A stretch of 64,000 nucleotides of DNA, taken from JAYZQT01 sp036136335 (GTDB lineage Bacteria; Pseudomonadota; Alphaproteobacteria; MPNO01; UBA830). Made by a program: the position numbers and the translations under genes. This document shows, in pieces, positions 27,015 to 36,768 of this stretch. Positions within the stretch are counted from its first letter, which is position 1, and each line of letters begins with the position of its first letter. The stretch lies in the NCBI GenBank assembly GCA_036136335.1, contig JAYZQT010000032.1:1-64000 (forward strand), in the 5' to 3' direction. Below the pieces are notes generated by a model, which saw only the letters and a list, made by a program, of their open reading frames with translations, had not been told where the DNA came from and made no database searches.

Positions 27015-27873
27015 AGACATCAGACATTTCATGCAAGCTCTTTTGGCCAGATTACCAATAGCGCGGTTTAGGAACCCCCCTCCCCTCATTGGAGTTCTGC
27101 GCGTTGATGGTGTGATTGGGCGATCGCTTGGGCCAACCCGCAAGAACATCACGTTAACAGGTTACGAAAGAGCAATTGCCAAACTATTTGGTAACAAACG
27201 CCTGATAGCGGTGGCTCTCGTGATTAATTCGCCGGGTGGTTCTCCGGTACAAAGTTCCCTTTTATCAAAACGCATCCGAGACCTTGCGATGGAGAAGGAA
27301 ATACCGGTAATTGCTTTCTGTGAAGACGTTGTTGCCTCTGGGGGGTACTGGCTGGCATGTGCGGCAGATGAGATCTTTGCGGACGGTAATTCGATTGTTG
27401 GGTCCATTGGTGTCATTTCAACCGGTTTCGGCTTCGCGGATCTAATCGAGCGTTTCGGAATAGAAAGGCGCGTATATTCGACCGGCTCGCGCAAGGGGAT
27501 GCTAGATCCCTTTCAGGAAGAAAAACCCGCAGACGTTGACCGGCTGGTCGAATTACATCAGGACATCTTTGAGAATTTTAGGGAACATATTCGGCAACGC
27601 CGTGGTGATAGGTTGATGGCAAGCGACGAGACTATTTTTAACGGTGATATCTGGACTGGTAAACAGGCGGTAGAGGTTGGATTGATCGATGGGCTCGCTG
27701 AGATGCGCTCCGAAATGCAGAAAAGATATGGCACGAATGTTAAATTCCAGCACGCTTCGCCCCGGCCTGGTCTTTTTGGAAGGCTTCGCGGCGGCACACG
27801 GTTTGGGGTAGATACAACTGGCCTCGTCGCTGCACTCGACGAATGGGCATTATGGAAACGCTATGGCCTGTAG
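27004..27873 (+). CDS. S49 family serine peptidase (SppA/SohB-like)
   Basis: A 289-residue S49 protease with the catalytic serine in VASGGYWLACAAD (Ser112) and the general-base lysine in STGSRKGMLDP (Lys164), plus the conserved NSPGGSP turn near residue 75. There is no clear signal peptide, so it may sit at the cytoplasmic face of the inner membrane. Relatives degrade cleaved signal peptides. It overlaps the methyltransferase gene and is followed after 9 bases by a small membrane protein gene. Confidence 0.92.
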   Translation: MTFEDIRHFMQALLARLPIARFRNPPPLIGVLRVDGVIGRSLGPTRKNITLTGYERAIAKLFGNKRLIAVALVINSPGGSPVQSSLLSKRIRDLAMEKEIPVIAFCEDVVASGGYWLACAADEIFADGNSIVGSIGVISTGFGFADLIERFGIERRVYSTGSRKGMLDPFQEEKPADVDRLVELHQDIFENFREHIRQRRGDRLMASDETIFNGDIWTGKQAVEVGLIDGLAEMRSEMQKRYGTNVKFQHASPRPGLFGRLRGGTRFGVDTTGLVAALDEWALWKRYGL

Positions 27874-27882
27874 AGGGAAGCC

Positions 27883-28095
27883 ATGTTCCTGAAATTAACT
27901 GTTTTGTTCGCCATATTAACGGGCGTTTGGTTAGGCTTTAGGGCCATAGCCCGCCGCAACAAGGCCAAACAGGCGGAGGCTGCGCGCGGAGAACGCAATC
28001 GTGGCGAGGATATGATTGCCTGCGCAGTCTGCGGCACTTTCGTGCCGGGCAGTCAGGAAAACTGTGGCAGAGACGCATGTCCTTACCCCGGATAA
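27883..28095 (+). CDS. Small membrane protein with C-terminal Cys motif (PP0621-like)
   Basis: A 70-residue protein: one transmembrane helix (residues 3-20), a charged linker, then four cysteines (47, 50, 61, 66) arranged like a small zinc-binding knuckle (CAVCGTFVPG, then NCGRDACP). This resembles the uncharacterised PP0621 family. It stands between the S49 peptidase and glyQ, a position I associate with alphaproteobacteria. Function unknown. Confidence 0.75.
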   Translation: MFLKLTVLFAILTGVWLGFRAIARRNKAKQAEAARGERNRGEDMIACAVCGTFVPGSQENCGRDACPYPG

Positions 28096-28169
28096 ATCTG
28101 GTCGTTGACCGTTTGTCGCCACACCCTTATGTTGCGCCGCACCATCACCACTTTATTGAGTAACTAAGC

Positions 28170-29057
28170 ATGTCGCAGAATGGCCCTGCTGACACGTCTT
28201 TTCAGTCGCTGGTCCTAAAGTTGCACTCTTATTGGGCGCGGCAAGGGTGCGTGATATTACAGCCCTATGATTTGGAGGTCGGCGCGGGCACCTTCCATCC
28301 CGCCACGCTGCTTCGTGCGCTGGGGCCATCGCCATGGAAAGCTGCGTACGTGCAACCGTCGCGAAGGCCTAGTGATGGACGATACGGAGAAAACCCTAAT
28401 CGTCTGCAACATTACTATCAGTACCAGGCTATCCTGAAACCCTCGCCAGAAAATGGTCAGGAACTGTACCTTGGTAGCTTGTACGAGCTTGGTATAGATC
28501 CTGATTACCACGACATTCGTTTTGTCGAGGATGACTGGGAATCCCCAACATTGGGGGCATCGGGTCTTGGCTGGGAGGTGTGGTGTGACGGAATGGAAAT
28601 TACCCAGTTTACCTATTTTCAGCATGTTGGTGGCATCGATTGTAAACCGATCGCGTTGGAATTAACTTACGGGCTTGAACGGTTGGCCATGTATGTGCAG
28701 GGCATTGAGAATGTCTTTGATCTCGACTTTAATGGCGCGGGAGTATCGTATGGGGATGTATTTCTTCGTGCCGAGAAGGAGTTCTCAGCGTACAATTTTG
28801 AACACGCCAATATAGAACATCTGTTTGAACTGTTCACGTTTGCTGAAGAGGAATGCGAGGCTTTATTGGCTCAAAGGCTAGCATTGCCCGCCTATGATCA
28901 GTGTATCAAGGCAAGCCACGTGTTCAATCTGCTCGAGTCCCGAAACGCGATAAGCGTCACCGAACGCGCATCCTATGTGGGGAGGGTCCGTGCGCTTGCC
29001 AAGGGCACCTGTGAGGTGTGGCTTGGTATCAACGAACTTGACCCGGTGGTCGAATAG
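28170..29057 (+). CDS. glyQ: Glycyl-tRNA synthetase alpha subunit
   Basis: A 295-residue catalytic alpha subunit of the bacterial heterotetrameric enzyme that charges tRNA-Gly. The N-terminal WARQGCVILQPYDLEVGAGT and the following ALGPSPWKAAYVQPSRRPSD are near-invariant in GlyQ. Length is normal. Two bases separate it from glyS. Confidence 0.98.
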   Translation: MSQNGPADTSFQSLVLKLHSYWARQGCVILQPYDLEVGAGTFHPATLLRALGPSPWKAAYVQPSRRPSDGRYGENPNRLQHYYQYQAILKPSPENGQELYLGSLYELGIDPDYHDIRFVEDDWESPTLGASGLGWEVWCDGMEITQFTYFQHVGGIDCKPIALELTYGLERLAMYVQGIENVFDLDFNGAGVSYGDVFLRAEKEFSAYNFEHANIEHLFELFTFAEEECEALLAQRLALPAYDQCIKASHVFNLLESRNAISVTERASYVGRVRALAKGTCEVWLGINELDPVVE

Positions 29058-29059
29058 TC

Positions 29060-31159
29060 ATGCCTGAATTGCTCCTAGAGCTCTTTTCAGAAGAAATTCC
29101 AGCGCGAATGCAAAAACGCGCCTCAGATGACCTTGCGCGTATGACGATAGCCGCATTGAAAGGAGTAGATTTAGAGCATTCTGGTGTTTTGACCCATGTG
29201 ACGCCGCGACGTTTGACCCTTGTGGTCGCGGACCTGCCGGCGGTACAGCCCGACCTGTGCGAGGAAAAACGTGGTCCCCGAGTTGATGCTCCCGAGAAGG
29301 CGATTGAGGGCTTTCTCAAGGCGAACGGTTTAACCCGTGACCAATGTGAAGAGCGTACATTAGACAAGGGAACCTTTCTTTTCGCTGTTATTAAGAAGCG
29401 TGGGCAGAAAACTGACATCGTTCTCGCGGAGTTGCTGTCGGGGATTATTGCTGATTTTCCATGGCAAAAATCGATGCGTTGGGGCGATGGTGCGATGAAG
29501 TGGGTGAGGTCCCTGGTAAGAATTCTCTGCCTGTTTGACGGCAATACGATCGAGATTAAAACGCGGAATTTAGTACCTTGTGGAAATGAAACATCGGGAC
29601 ACCGCTTTCTCGCCCCTAGTTCCTTTGCAGTTTCCGATTTTGCGGATTATTCCGCGAAACTGCGGCGTGCCAATGTGATTCTTGATCGTGAGGAACGAAA
29701 AGAAATTATCATTTCAGCTGCGCGGCGTGCAGCCGAAGATGAGGGGTTGAACCTCCGAGACGACCCCGGCCTGTTGGACGAAGTTGCCGGCTTGGTTGAG
29801 TGGCCTCTGGTGTTGATTGGCCAAATTGATGAGGCATTTCTAGACGTACCGGACGAAGTATTGGTTACGTCGATGCGACAGCATCAGAAATATTTCTCTC
29901 TACTAAACGTCGACGGTACCATGGCTCCACGCTTTATAGTTGTCGCAAATAACGAGGCAAAAGATGGTGGCAATGCTATCGTGGTTGGGAATGAGCGCGT
30001 CTTACGTGCCCGATTATCCGACGCCCGATTTTTTTGGGAACAAGACCGCAAAGTATTACTTGAAACACGCCTCAGTGCGCTTACGGACAATATTTTTCAT
30101 ACGAAACTTGGCACTATGGGGCAGAAGGTGGCTCGCATCGAGTTTCTAGCGACGAATTTGGCACAATTTATCCCTCAATGTGACCCGGACCCTGCAAAAC
30201 GTGCTGCTCAACTTGCCAAGGCCGATCTGATGACCGAGATGGTGTGCGAGTTTCCCGAGCTACAGGGCACGATGGGTCGCAATTATGCTCTATTTGAGGG
30301 AGAATCCGAGGAGGTTGCACTTGCTATCGGCGAACATTATTCACCCGTCGGCCCCAATGATGATTGCCCTACATCGCCGGTGTCAGTGGCAGTTGCTCTT
30401 GCGGACAAATTCGACACTTTAGTTGGCTTTTTCGTTATAGATGAAAAGCCGACAGGATCGCGGGATCCATATGCCTTACGGAGAGCGACCCTTGGTATAA
30501 TCCGGCTCATTTTGGAAAATCAGTTGAGGTTATCCCTCCGAGAGGCATTTAGAGAGGTTTGTAGGGGTTATAAAAAAACAGTATCAAATTTACAAACGGT
30601 GCTGGACGACCGGGGCGAAGCTGAGGTTTTAGAGAGGGAACTACTTGATTTTTTCTTGGACCGGTTGAAGGTCTATCTGCGCGAACAAGGCGTTCGCAAT
30701 GACCACGTTGAAGCGGTTTTTCTGTTAGGGGATGAGGACGACCTAGTCCGATTGTTGGCCCGGGTCAACGCCTTGTCTGACTTTCTTACTACCGATGACG
30801 GTGCAAATCTGCTTGCAGCGTATAAACGGGCCGCCAATTTGGTGAACATCGAAGAAAAGAAAGACGGAATTTCATACGATGGTGAAGTAATCGCTAGCCA
30901 ATTAACGCAAGAGGAAGAGATTTTGCTTTGTACGCAACTAACATCTTCGGCCAAAAATGCTTACACCGCGATAAATGATGAGAGATATGTTGATGCGATG
31001 AAATCAATGTCCACACTGCGTATGCCTGTGGATCTGTTTTTTAGACACGTGAATGTTAACTCAGACGACCCTAAAATTCGTGAGAACCGCCTGCGGCTCT
31101 TATCCCAGTTTCGTTCCATACTTAGCGGAATTGCTGATTTTTCACGTCTCGAGAGCTAG
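29060..31159 (+). CDS. glyS: Glycyl-tRNA synthetase beta subunit
   Basis: A 699-residue beta subunit, of normal length, beginning MPELLLELFSEEIPARMQ as the family does. Conserved blocks include SMRWGDGAMKWVRS and EFPELQGTMGRNYA. It binds and positions tRNA-Gly for GlyQ. It sits directly after glyQ and 3 bases before ppdK, so the three genes form one operon. Confidence 0.98.
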   Translation: MPELLLELFSEEIPARMQKRASDDLARMTIAALKGVDLEHSGVLTHVTPRRLTLVVADLPAVQPDLCEEKRGPRVDAPEKAIEGFLKANGLTRDQCEERTLDKGTFLFAVIKKRGQKTDIVLAELLSGIIADFPWQKSMRWGDGAMKWVRSLVRILCLFDGNTIEIKTRNLVPCGNETSGHRFLAPSSFAVSDFADYSAKLRRANVILDREERKEIIISAARRAAEDEGLNLRDDPGLLDEVAGLVEWPLVLIGQIDEAFLDVPDEVLVTSMRQHQKYFSLLNVDGTMAPRFIVVANNEAKDGGNAIVVGNERVLRARLSDARFFWEQDRKVLLETRLSALTDNIFHTKLGTMGQKVARIEFLATNLAQFIPQCDPDPAKRAAQLAKADLMTEMVCEFPELQGTMGRNYALFEGESEEVALAIGEHYSPVGPNDDCPTSPVSVAVALADKFDTLVGFFVIDEKPTGSRDPYALRRATLGIIRLILENQLRLSLREAFREVCRGYKKTVSNLQTVLDDRGEAEVLERELLDFFLDRLKVYLREQGVRNDHVEAVFLLGDEDDLVRLLARVNALSDFLTTDDGANLLAAYKRAANLVNIEEKKDGISYDGEVIASQLTQEEEILLCTQLTSSAKNAYTAINDERYVDAMKSMSTLRMPVDLFFRHVNVNSDDPKIRENRLRLLSQFRSILSGIADFSRLES

Positions 31160-31162
31160 ACT

Positions 31163-33844
31163 ATGAACAAATTGAAATTGGTATACCGTTTTGGCGGAGA
31201 TATCGCCGAAGGGGGTGCCCAGCTGAAAAACCTCTTAGGCGGGAAAGGCTCTAATCTGGCGGAAATGTCGTCGATTGGATTGCCCGTGCCTCCTGGATTC
31301 ACGATCACCACGGACGTCTGTAATGCATATTACGATGCCAATGAAGCCTATCCGGATGAACTTGCCAACGAGGTGGAGGCCGCGCTCCGGTTCGTTGAGG
31401 AGGAGGTAGGCGTAAAATTTGGCGAAAATGACAATCCGCTTTTGCTGTCGGTGCGATCCGGAGCACGGGTTTCAATGCCTGGTATGATGGATACCGTTCT
31501 CAATCTTGGTCTAAATGACAAGACGGTTGCGGGCCTCGCATCGAAAAGCGGTGACTCACGGTTCGCGTGGGATTCCTATCGGCGTTTTATTCAGATGTAC
31601 GGTGACGTCGTGCTGCGCGTCGACCACGATAATTTTGAGGAAATCATCGATACCCAGAAAATGCGAAAGGGAGTATTGCTCGACACTGATCTGAACTTTG
31701 AGGACTGGAAAGAAGTCGTTGGCGGCTTTAAAGAGCGGATAGAAGATGAAACCGGTGCACCGTTTCCGCAAAACCCTCTTGATCAACTGTGGGGCGCAAT
31801 TACCGCAGTTTTTGACAGTTGGAATAACGATCGCGCTGAGACCTATCGCCGACTGCATGGAATACCGAGTTGTTGGGGCACAGCGGTAAACGTTCAGGCG
31901 ATGGTTTTTGGAAATATGGGGGGCGGGTCTGCGACCGGCGTTGCCTTCACCCGTAACCCGTCGAACGGTGAAAATTTATTTTTCGGAGAGTACCTTGTTA
32001 ACGCACAAGGCGAGGATGTTGTTGCTGGCATTCGTACACCCCAGCAGTTAACCGTTGCAGGCAAAAATGAACAAGGCCTCGACCTGCCAGCCATGCAGGA
32101 GGTTATGCCAGATATTTTTCATCAACTTGAAGACGTCCGCGTGGCTCTAGAAAAACATTATCGTGACATGCAGGATATCGAGTTTACGGTGCAGCGAGGT
32201 AAGCTATGGATGTTACAAACTCGTTCCGGAAAGCGGACTGCCCACGCGGCTCTCAAAATAGTATGCGACATGGTACGGGAGGGGCTGATAACCAAAGATG
32301 AGGCCGTATCGCGTGTTGATCCAGAATCGCTAGTCCAGCTGTTGCATCCCACACTTGACCCAAAAGCTCCACGGGATTTACTAACACGGGGTTTGCCGGC
32401 GTCTCCCGGCGCAGCATCAGGTACAATAGTTTTCTCGGCTGATGACGCCGAGACGGAAGTTTCGAAGGGCGTGAGTGTAATTTTAGTGCGGGTTGAAACC
32501 AGCCCCGAAGACATTCATGGCATGCACGCGGCGCAGGGAGTGCTCACGAGTCGTGGCGGGATGACCAGTCATGCCGCCGTTGTAGCGAGGGGGATGGGAC
32601 GTCCTTGCGTTTCTGGGGCAGGCGATCTTCGAATTGATTATGCAACCCAGACACTGACCGTCAATGACCGCAAGATTTCGGCCGGAGAAATATTGACGAT
32701 TGACGGTACATCGGGGGAAGTGATGGTGGGTGAAGTGCCTACCGCCCCCGCTGAACTGTCAAGTGATTTCGCGACTTTGATGGGGTGGGCCGATGAAATA
32801 CGAAAACTTAACATCCGAACAAATGCTGAAACACCGAGAGATGCTCATGCCGCCCTTGAATTTGGAGCAGAAGGTATAGGGTTGTGCCGAACGGAGCATA
32901 TGTTTTTCGATGCCGACCGGATCATCGCGGTTCGTGAGATGATTTTAGCGGGCGATGCTGCTGGTCGTCGTATTGCGCTCGACAAAATTCTTCCGGTTCA
33001 GCGACAGGATTTTGTTGAAATTTTTCAGGTAATGGCAGGCAAACCGGTTACAATTCGTTTACTCGATCCCCCGCTTCATGAATTTCTGCCCCATAATGCG
33101 GTCGATATCCAGCAGGTCGCTGAGGCCTCTGGTCTTTCTGCAGATGTTTTGAGAATCCGCGCAATGGAGTTGATGGAAGTAAATCCCATGCTTGGGCATC
33201 GTGGATGTCGACTGGGAATTTCCTATCCCGAAATTGCCGAGATGCAGGCGCGTGCAATTTTTGAGGCCGCGGTCAGGGTGCTCGAAGACACTGGCGCGCC
33301 GGTTGCACCGGAACTGATGATACCACTTGTTTTCGATAAAATGGAGTTTGATATGCTCCGCCAACGTATCGATGAAGTTGCCACAGAGGTGTTTGCGGAA
33401 ACTGGTGCCGCTGTTCCTTATTTGGTTGGGACCATGATTGAATTACCGCGGGCGGCGCTACAGGCTGCGTCGATCGCGGAGGGTGCAGAGTTCTTCTCAT
33501 TCGGTACAAATGATCTTACCCAGACCACTTTTGGTCTGTCGCGCGACGATACTGCCAGCATGATCAAGGAGTACATCAGGCAGGGTATCTTCACAACCGA
33601 TCCGTTTGTCTCCATTGATGTCCAGGGTGTGGGCGAACTCGTTGAGATGGCAGTCAAGCGCGGTAGAGCGACTCGGCCGGGAATCAAACTTGGCATTTGC
33701 GGTGAACATGGTGGAGATCCCGCCTCCATTCATTTTTTTGCGTCAATCGGCCTGGATTACGTATCCTGTTCGCCGTATCGGGTGCCGATCGCCCGGCTGG
33801 CCGCCGCTCAGGCAACGCTTGCAGCCAAGGATACGTCGAATTAA
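31163..33844 (+). CDS. ppdK: Pyruvate, phosphate dikinase
   Basis: An 893-residue enzyme interconverting pyruvate, ATP and phosphate with phosphoenolpyruvate, AMP and diphosphate. It has the ATP-grasp N-terminal domain, the swivelling phosphohistidine domain (GGMTSHAAVVARGMG, His470) and the PEP/pyruvate barrel with catalytic Cys846 in LGICGEHGGDP. Length matches bacterial PPDK. Placement after glyQS is common in Rhodospirillales. The 200 bases that follow contain a GATGCCC/GGGCATC inverted repeat (33871-33902) without a U-tract, which may end the transcript. Confidence 0.98.
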   Translation: MNKLKLVYRFGGDIAEGGAQLKNLLGGKGSNLAEMSSIGLPVPPGFTITTDVCNAYYDANEAYPDELANEVEAALRFVEEEVGVKFGENDNPLLLSVRSGARVSMPGMMDTVLNLGLNDKTVAGLASKSGDSRFAWDSYRRFIQMYGDVVLRVDHDNFEEIIDTQKMRKGVLLDTDLNFEDWKEVVGGFKERIEDETGAPFPQNPLDQLWGAITAVFDSWNNDRAETYRRLHGIPSCWGTAVNVQAMVFGNMGGGSATGVAFTRNPSNGENLFFGEYLVNAQGEDVVAGIRTPQQLTVAGKNEQGLDLPAMQEVMPDIFHQLEDVRVALEKHYRDMQDIEFTVQRGKLWMLQTRSGKRTAHAALKIVCDMVREGLITKDEAVSRVDPESLVQLLHPTLDPKAPRDLLTRGLPASPGAASGTIVFSADDAETEVSKGVSVILVRVETSPEDIHGMHAAQGVLTSRGGMTSHAAVVARGMGRPCVSGAGDLRIDYATQTLTVNDRKISAGEILTIDGTSGEVMVGEVPTAPAELSSDFATLMGWADEIRKLNIRTNAETPRDAHAALEFGAEGIGLCRTEHMFFDADRIIAVREMILAGDAAGRRIALDKILPVQRQDFVEIFQVMAGKPVTIRLLDPPLHEFLPHNAVDIQQVAEASGLSADVLRIRAMELMEVNPMLGHRGCRLGISYPEIAEMQARAIFEAAVRVLEDTGAPVAPELMIPLVFDKMEFDMLRQRIDEVATEVFAETGAAVPYLVGTMIELPRAALQAASIAEGAEFFSFGTNDLTQTTFGLSRDDTASMIKEYIRQGIFTTDPFVSIDVQGVGELVEMAVKRGRATRPGIKLGICGEHGGDPASIHFFASIGLDYVSCSPYRVPIARLAAAQATLAAKDTSN

Positions 33845-34044
33845 CGCAGCATCATTTAGTTTTCGGACATGATGCCCAGACTATGCTGGCACTTGGGGCA
33901 TCGGGAAGCCAGAGAAGGGGGTTCTATCGGTCACAATCTAGCTGTAACACTGTTCCGATCAGGCGGCTTTGTCCGACCACTTCGTGAAGCACTTCCGTGC
34001 TATTTTCGTATAGTTGAAAGTCACCAGACTGCCGGCGGAAGTCA

Positions 34045-34890
34045 CTAAAATACCGCCCACTCCGGTTTTCTGGCGGCGACTGAGACACCGTTTGCAGTCA
34101 ACCCCTCTGTTTCCGCAAGGTCTAGCCTTAAAAGTGCTATTGCCTTACTTCCCGAATTTGATCGAACTTCGCCAGCGGTGACGGTACCATTTGTTACCGC
34201 AGTTCCGGTCGGGACCGCACCCCCCAGATCAACCGGAAACAATCGCTTTTTGATGAGGTTACGATGCTTCATTCGGGCGGTAACTTCCTGACCGACGTAG
34301 CAGCCCTTGTCGAAATCGACGGCATTTAGTTCTTCGAAGCCGCATTCCAGGGGAATAGATTTTTCGGGTATCAGGTCTTTGGCGGCGTCGGGAATTCCAA
34401 GTGAAATCCGAGTTCGCTCATATTCCATCAGTGTCGTCTTGTGAATGCTGACCGATGCAATCGTTCCTGTCGGCATAATAGCCCTGTGCCCAAGATCTGC
34501 ATGGCGTGGATCTGCGAACGTGATTCCCCCGTTCCAAGAATTTACCGTGCCAGGTTTGGCCCCACCGGGAAACAGCGCGTGTATAGACCACGTGCCGCTT
34601 TCGTCAGATATATCTACCTTTGCACGCATCCTGTACTTTGTTAGGCGCGTCACCGTCTCTGCCATCCGGGGTTCTTCAACGTCGAGCAGGATCCGGCCCT
34701 CATGCTCGACAATAAAAAAATCATGCAGGAATTTTCCCTGAGGAGTAAGCAAAGCGCCATAAATAGCTCGTTGTTTGGTTGCGTGATCAATATTGTTGGT
34801 TATGAGTCCCTGTAGAAAGGGTCTCGCCTCTTCACCGCTAACGGCTATAACCGCACGATCAGCCAAATCTGCATATCGGTCGAACTTCAT
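34045..34890 (-). CDS. ygfZ: YgfZ/GcvT-domain folate-binding protein
   Basis: A 281-residue folate-binding protein with the signature DKGCYVGQEVTARMKHR in its second half; the Cys of KGCYxGQE is required in YgfZ. It helps assemble or repair certain iron-sulfur enzymes, including radical SAM proteins. Two starts are possible: a GTG at 34899 just 2 bases after AAGGAAT, and an ATG at 34890 eleven bases after AAGGA. The ATG gives the usual N-terminus (MKFDRYADLADRAVIAV). It is divergent from the glycan operon. Confidence 0.92.
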   Translation of the reverse strand: MKFDRYADLADRAVIAVSGEEARPFLQGLITNNIDHATKQRAIYGALLTPQGKFLHDFFIVEHEGRILLDVEEPRMAETVTRLTKYRMRAKVDISDESGTWSIHALFPGGAKPGTVNSWNGGITFADPRHADLGHRAIMPTGTIASVSIHKTTLMEYERTRISLGIPDAAKDLIPEKSIPLECGFEELNAVDFDKGCYVGQEVTARMKHRNLIKKRLFPVDLGGAVPTGTAVTNGTVTAGEVRSNSGSKAIALLRLDLAETEGLTANGVSVAARKPEWAVF

Positions 34891-34930
34891 GAGTAGCACA
34901 TTCCTTCAGGTTGTTAAGTAAAGCTTTGAC

Positions 34931-35746
34931 GTGGATTTATCCAGCCTTGAGTCTATAACTCGGCCCATGGCCTTGAAAGACTGCGTCCTGTCTGCCGTTA
35001 TCTGTGTTCACAATGAGGAACAGCAGCTTGCCGATTGTCTGCAACATTTATCCTTTGCAGACGAAATTGTTGTCCTTTTTGACGATTGTACCGATGGATC
35101 AAAGGCAATTGCAGAGCGGTTCACTGACAGGCTGATTGAGGGTAAATGGGCCCTCGAGGGTGACCGTCGGAACCTTGGTATAACGGCGTGCAACGGTCAG
35201 TGGATATTAGAAATCGACGCGGATGAGCGTGTACCGAAGGCGCTGGCCGTCGAAATTCGTGCATTGATCGCGACCACTGATGCTGACTGGCATGGTATCC
35301 CGGTAGACAATTATGTTGGCGACCGGCTTGTTCGATATGGCTGGGGTGCATCCTTTGGCAAAAACCAATATCCGGGATTATTTCGGAAGGGTTCAAAAAT
35401 CTGGGGACGACAGCGGGTGCATCCGGCGTTGCGTTTCTTCGGCAAATCGGGACCAGCGTTGCAACATAGAATTGACCATTATGTTGATCGGAACATTTCT
35501 GACATGATACGCAGGCTCGATTCCTATACCACGGCGCGCGCACTCGATATCAAAGATAATAAAGATGGCGGATCATATGCCAGAAACCTGAGGCGAATAT
35601 TCTCGCGTTTTTGGAAATGTTATGTGACGCGCAAAGGTTATAGAGAGGGCGGCTATGGATTCCTGATTGCGTTATTTGCTGGGCTTTACCCTATTCTGTC
35701 CTATCTCAAAGCGACGCTGGAGGAAGACGAATGCGAACCATCGTGA
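34931..35746 (+). CDS. Family 2 glycosyltransferase (WaaE/KdtX-like)
   Basis: A GT-A glycosyltransferase of up to 271 residues; an ATG at 34967 would give 259 and removes residues that do not look conserved. The core begins LSAVICVHNEEQQLADCLQHL, with the carboxylates of FDDCTDG and the metal-binding EIDADERV typical of the LPS-core WaaE group. The C-terminal hydrophobic segment (FLIALFAGLYPILSYL) suggests membrane association. First gene of a compact operon; it overlaps the next gene by 16 bases. Confidence 0.88.
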   Translation: MDLSSLESITRPMALKDCVLSAVICVHNEEQQLADCLQHLSFADEIVVLFDDCTDGSKAIAERFTDRLIEGKWALEGDRRNLGITACNGQWILEIDADERVPKALAVEIRALIATTDADWHGIPVDNYVGDRLVRYGWGASFGKNQYPGLFRKGSKIWGRQRVHPALRFFGKSGPALQHRIDHYVDRNISDMIRRLDSYTTARALDIKDNKDGGSYARNLRRIFSRFWKCYVTRKGYREGGYGFLIALFAGLYPILSYLKATLEEDECEPS

Positions 35747-36768
35747 TGGCCGATGACGGTATCGCGTTTGATGGGGATGCTCTCGACCACGGGCCACTTG
35801 GCGGTGCCGAAACGGCGTTTATATCGCTGGCAGAAGCCTTTGCTGCCCGTGGACACCGCGTGCAGGTTTTTAACAGGTGCAGTCGGACGATGAGCCAGAA
35901 TGGAGTTTTGTGGAAACCAATAGAGGGTGGCTTGCCTGATACCGCCGATCTGTACATTGCTAATCGTGGCGACAAACTTCTTCCATTAATGCCATTGGCT
36001 ACTGCGCGGGTTTTCTGGATTCATAATCCCGCAGACTATCTGAAAAAATGGCGTTACGTTTCGAAGCTTTGGTATACTCGGCCCACGGTAGTTTTCTCCT
36101 CAAATTTTCACGTACGGTCATTCCCACGATGGATACCGGTGGGTGGCAAAGCTACTATCCCGTATGGAATATCGAAGCCATTTATTGACATAAATCCGCC
36201 GCGGACACCACCTGCGCCGCGTGCAGTATTTACATCCAGCCCTCTCCGCTCACTCGACTGGCTGCTGAAGACCTGGGCAACCAAGATATGGCCCCATGCA
36301 CAAGAGGCTGAACTGCATGTTTTCTCCGGTCCAGAAACCTACGGCGAACATGGGAAGGCGCGCTTCGACAAAATGGAAGAAATACTTACTCAGGCGCGCC
36401 AATTGTCAGGCAAGGGTGTGGTCCTCAGAACTCCTTTGCCCAAAGCCAGTTTGGCAGTCGAACTGGCAGGTTTTCGGTCGCTTCTCTACCGCGGTGACCC
36501 CGGAGAAACATTTTGTCTGGCTGTTGGCGAAGCACAAGCCGCCGGGGTGCCATCTGTCGTGCAGGATATAGGCTGCGTTGCTGAACGCGTGATAGACAAA
36601 GTAACGGGGTTTGTTACACATGATGATTCAACCTTCGCCGCGCGAAGCCGCGCGTTGTTGGTTGATGACGATTTATGGGGTCGCCAGCAGGAAGCGGCTC
36701 TTAAGTACCAACGCAAATGGGGTTGGGCCGACGCTGCCGCGGCCTTCGAGCAGTTTCTATCACCATGA
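35731..36768 (+). CDS. Glycosyltransferase, GT-B fold (family 4-like)
   Basis: A 345-residue protein with the family 4 N-terminal loop GGAETAFISLAEAFAARGH (near residue 28) and a C-terminal nucleotide-sugar region (GDPGETFCLAVGEAQAAGVP). AGGA precedes the ATG. It likely transfers a sugar in the cytoplasm during LPS or exopolysaccharide assembly. It overlaps the preceding GT2 gene by 16 bases and the next GT by four (ATGA), so the three are translationally coupled. Donor and acceptor unknown. Confidence 0.82.
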   Translation: MRTIVMADDGIAFDGDALDHGPLGGAETAFISLAEAFAARGHRVQVFNRCSRTMSQNGVLWKPIEGGLPDTADLYIANRGDKLLPLMPLATARVFWIHNPADYLKKWRYVSKLWYTRPTVVFSSNFHVRSFPRWIPVGGKATIPYGISKPFIDINPPRTPPAPRAVFTSSPLRSLDWLLKTWATKIWPHAQEAELHVFSGPETYGEHGKARFDKMEEILTQARQLSGKGVVLRTPLPKASLAVELAGFRSLLYRGDPGETFCLAVGEAQAAGVPSVVQDIGCVAERVIDKVTGFVTHDDSTFAARSRALLVDDDLWGRQQEAALKYQRKWGWADAAAAFEQFLSP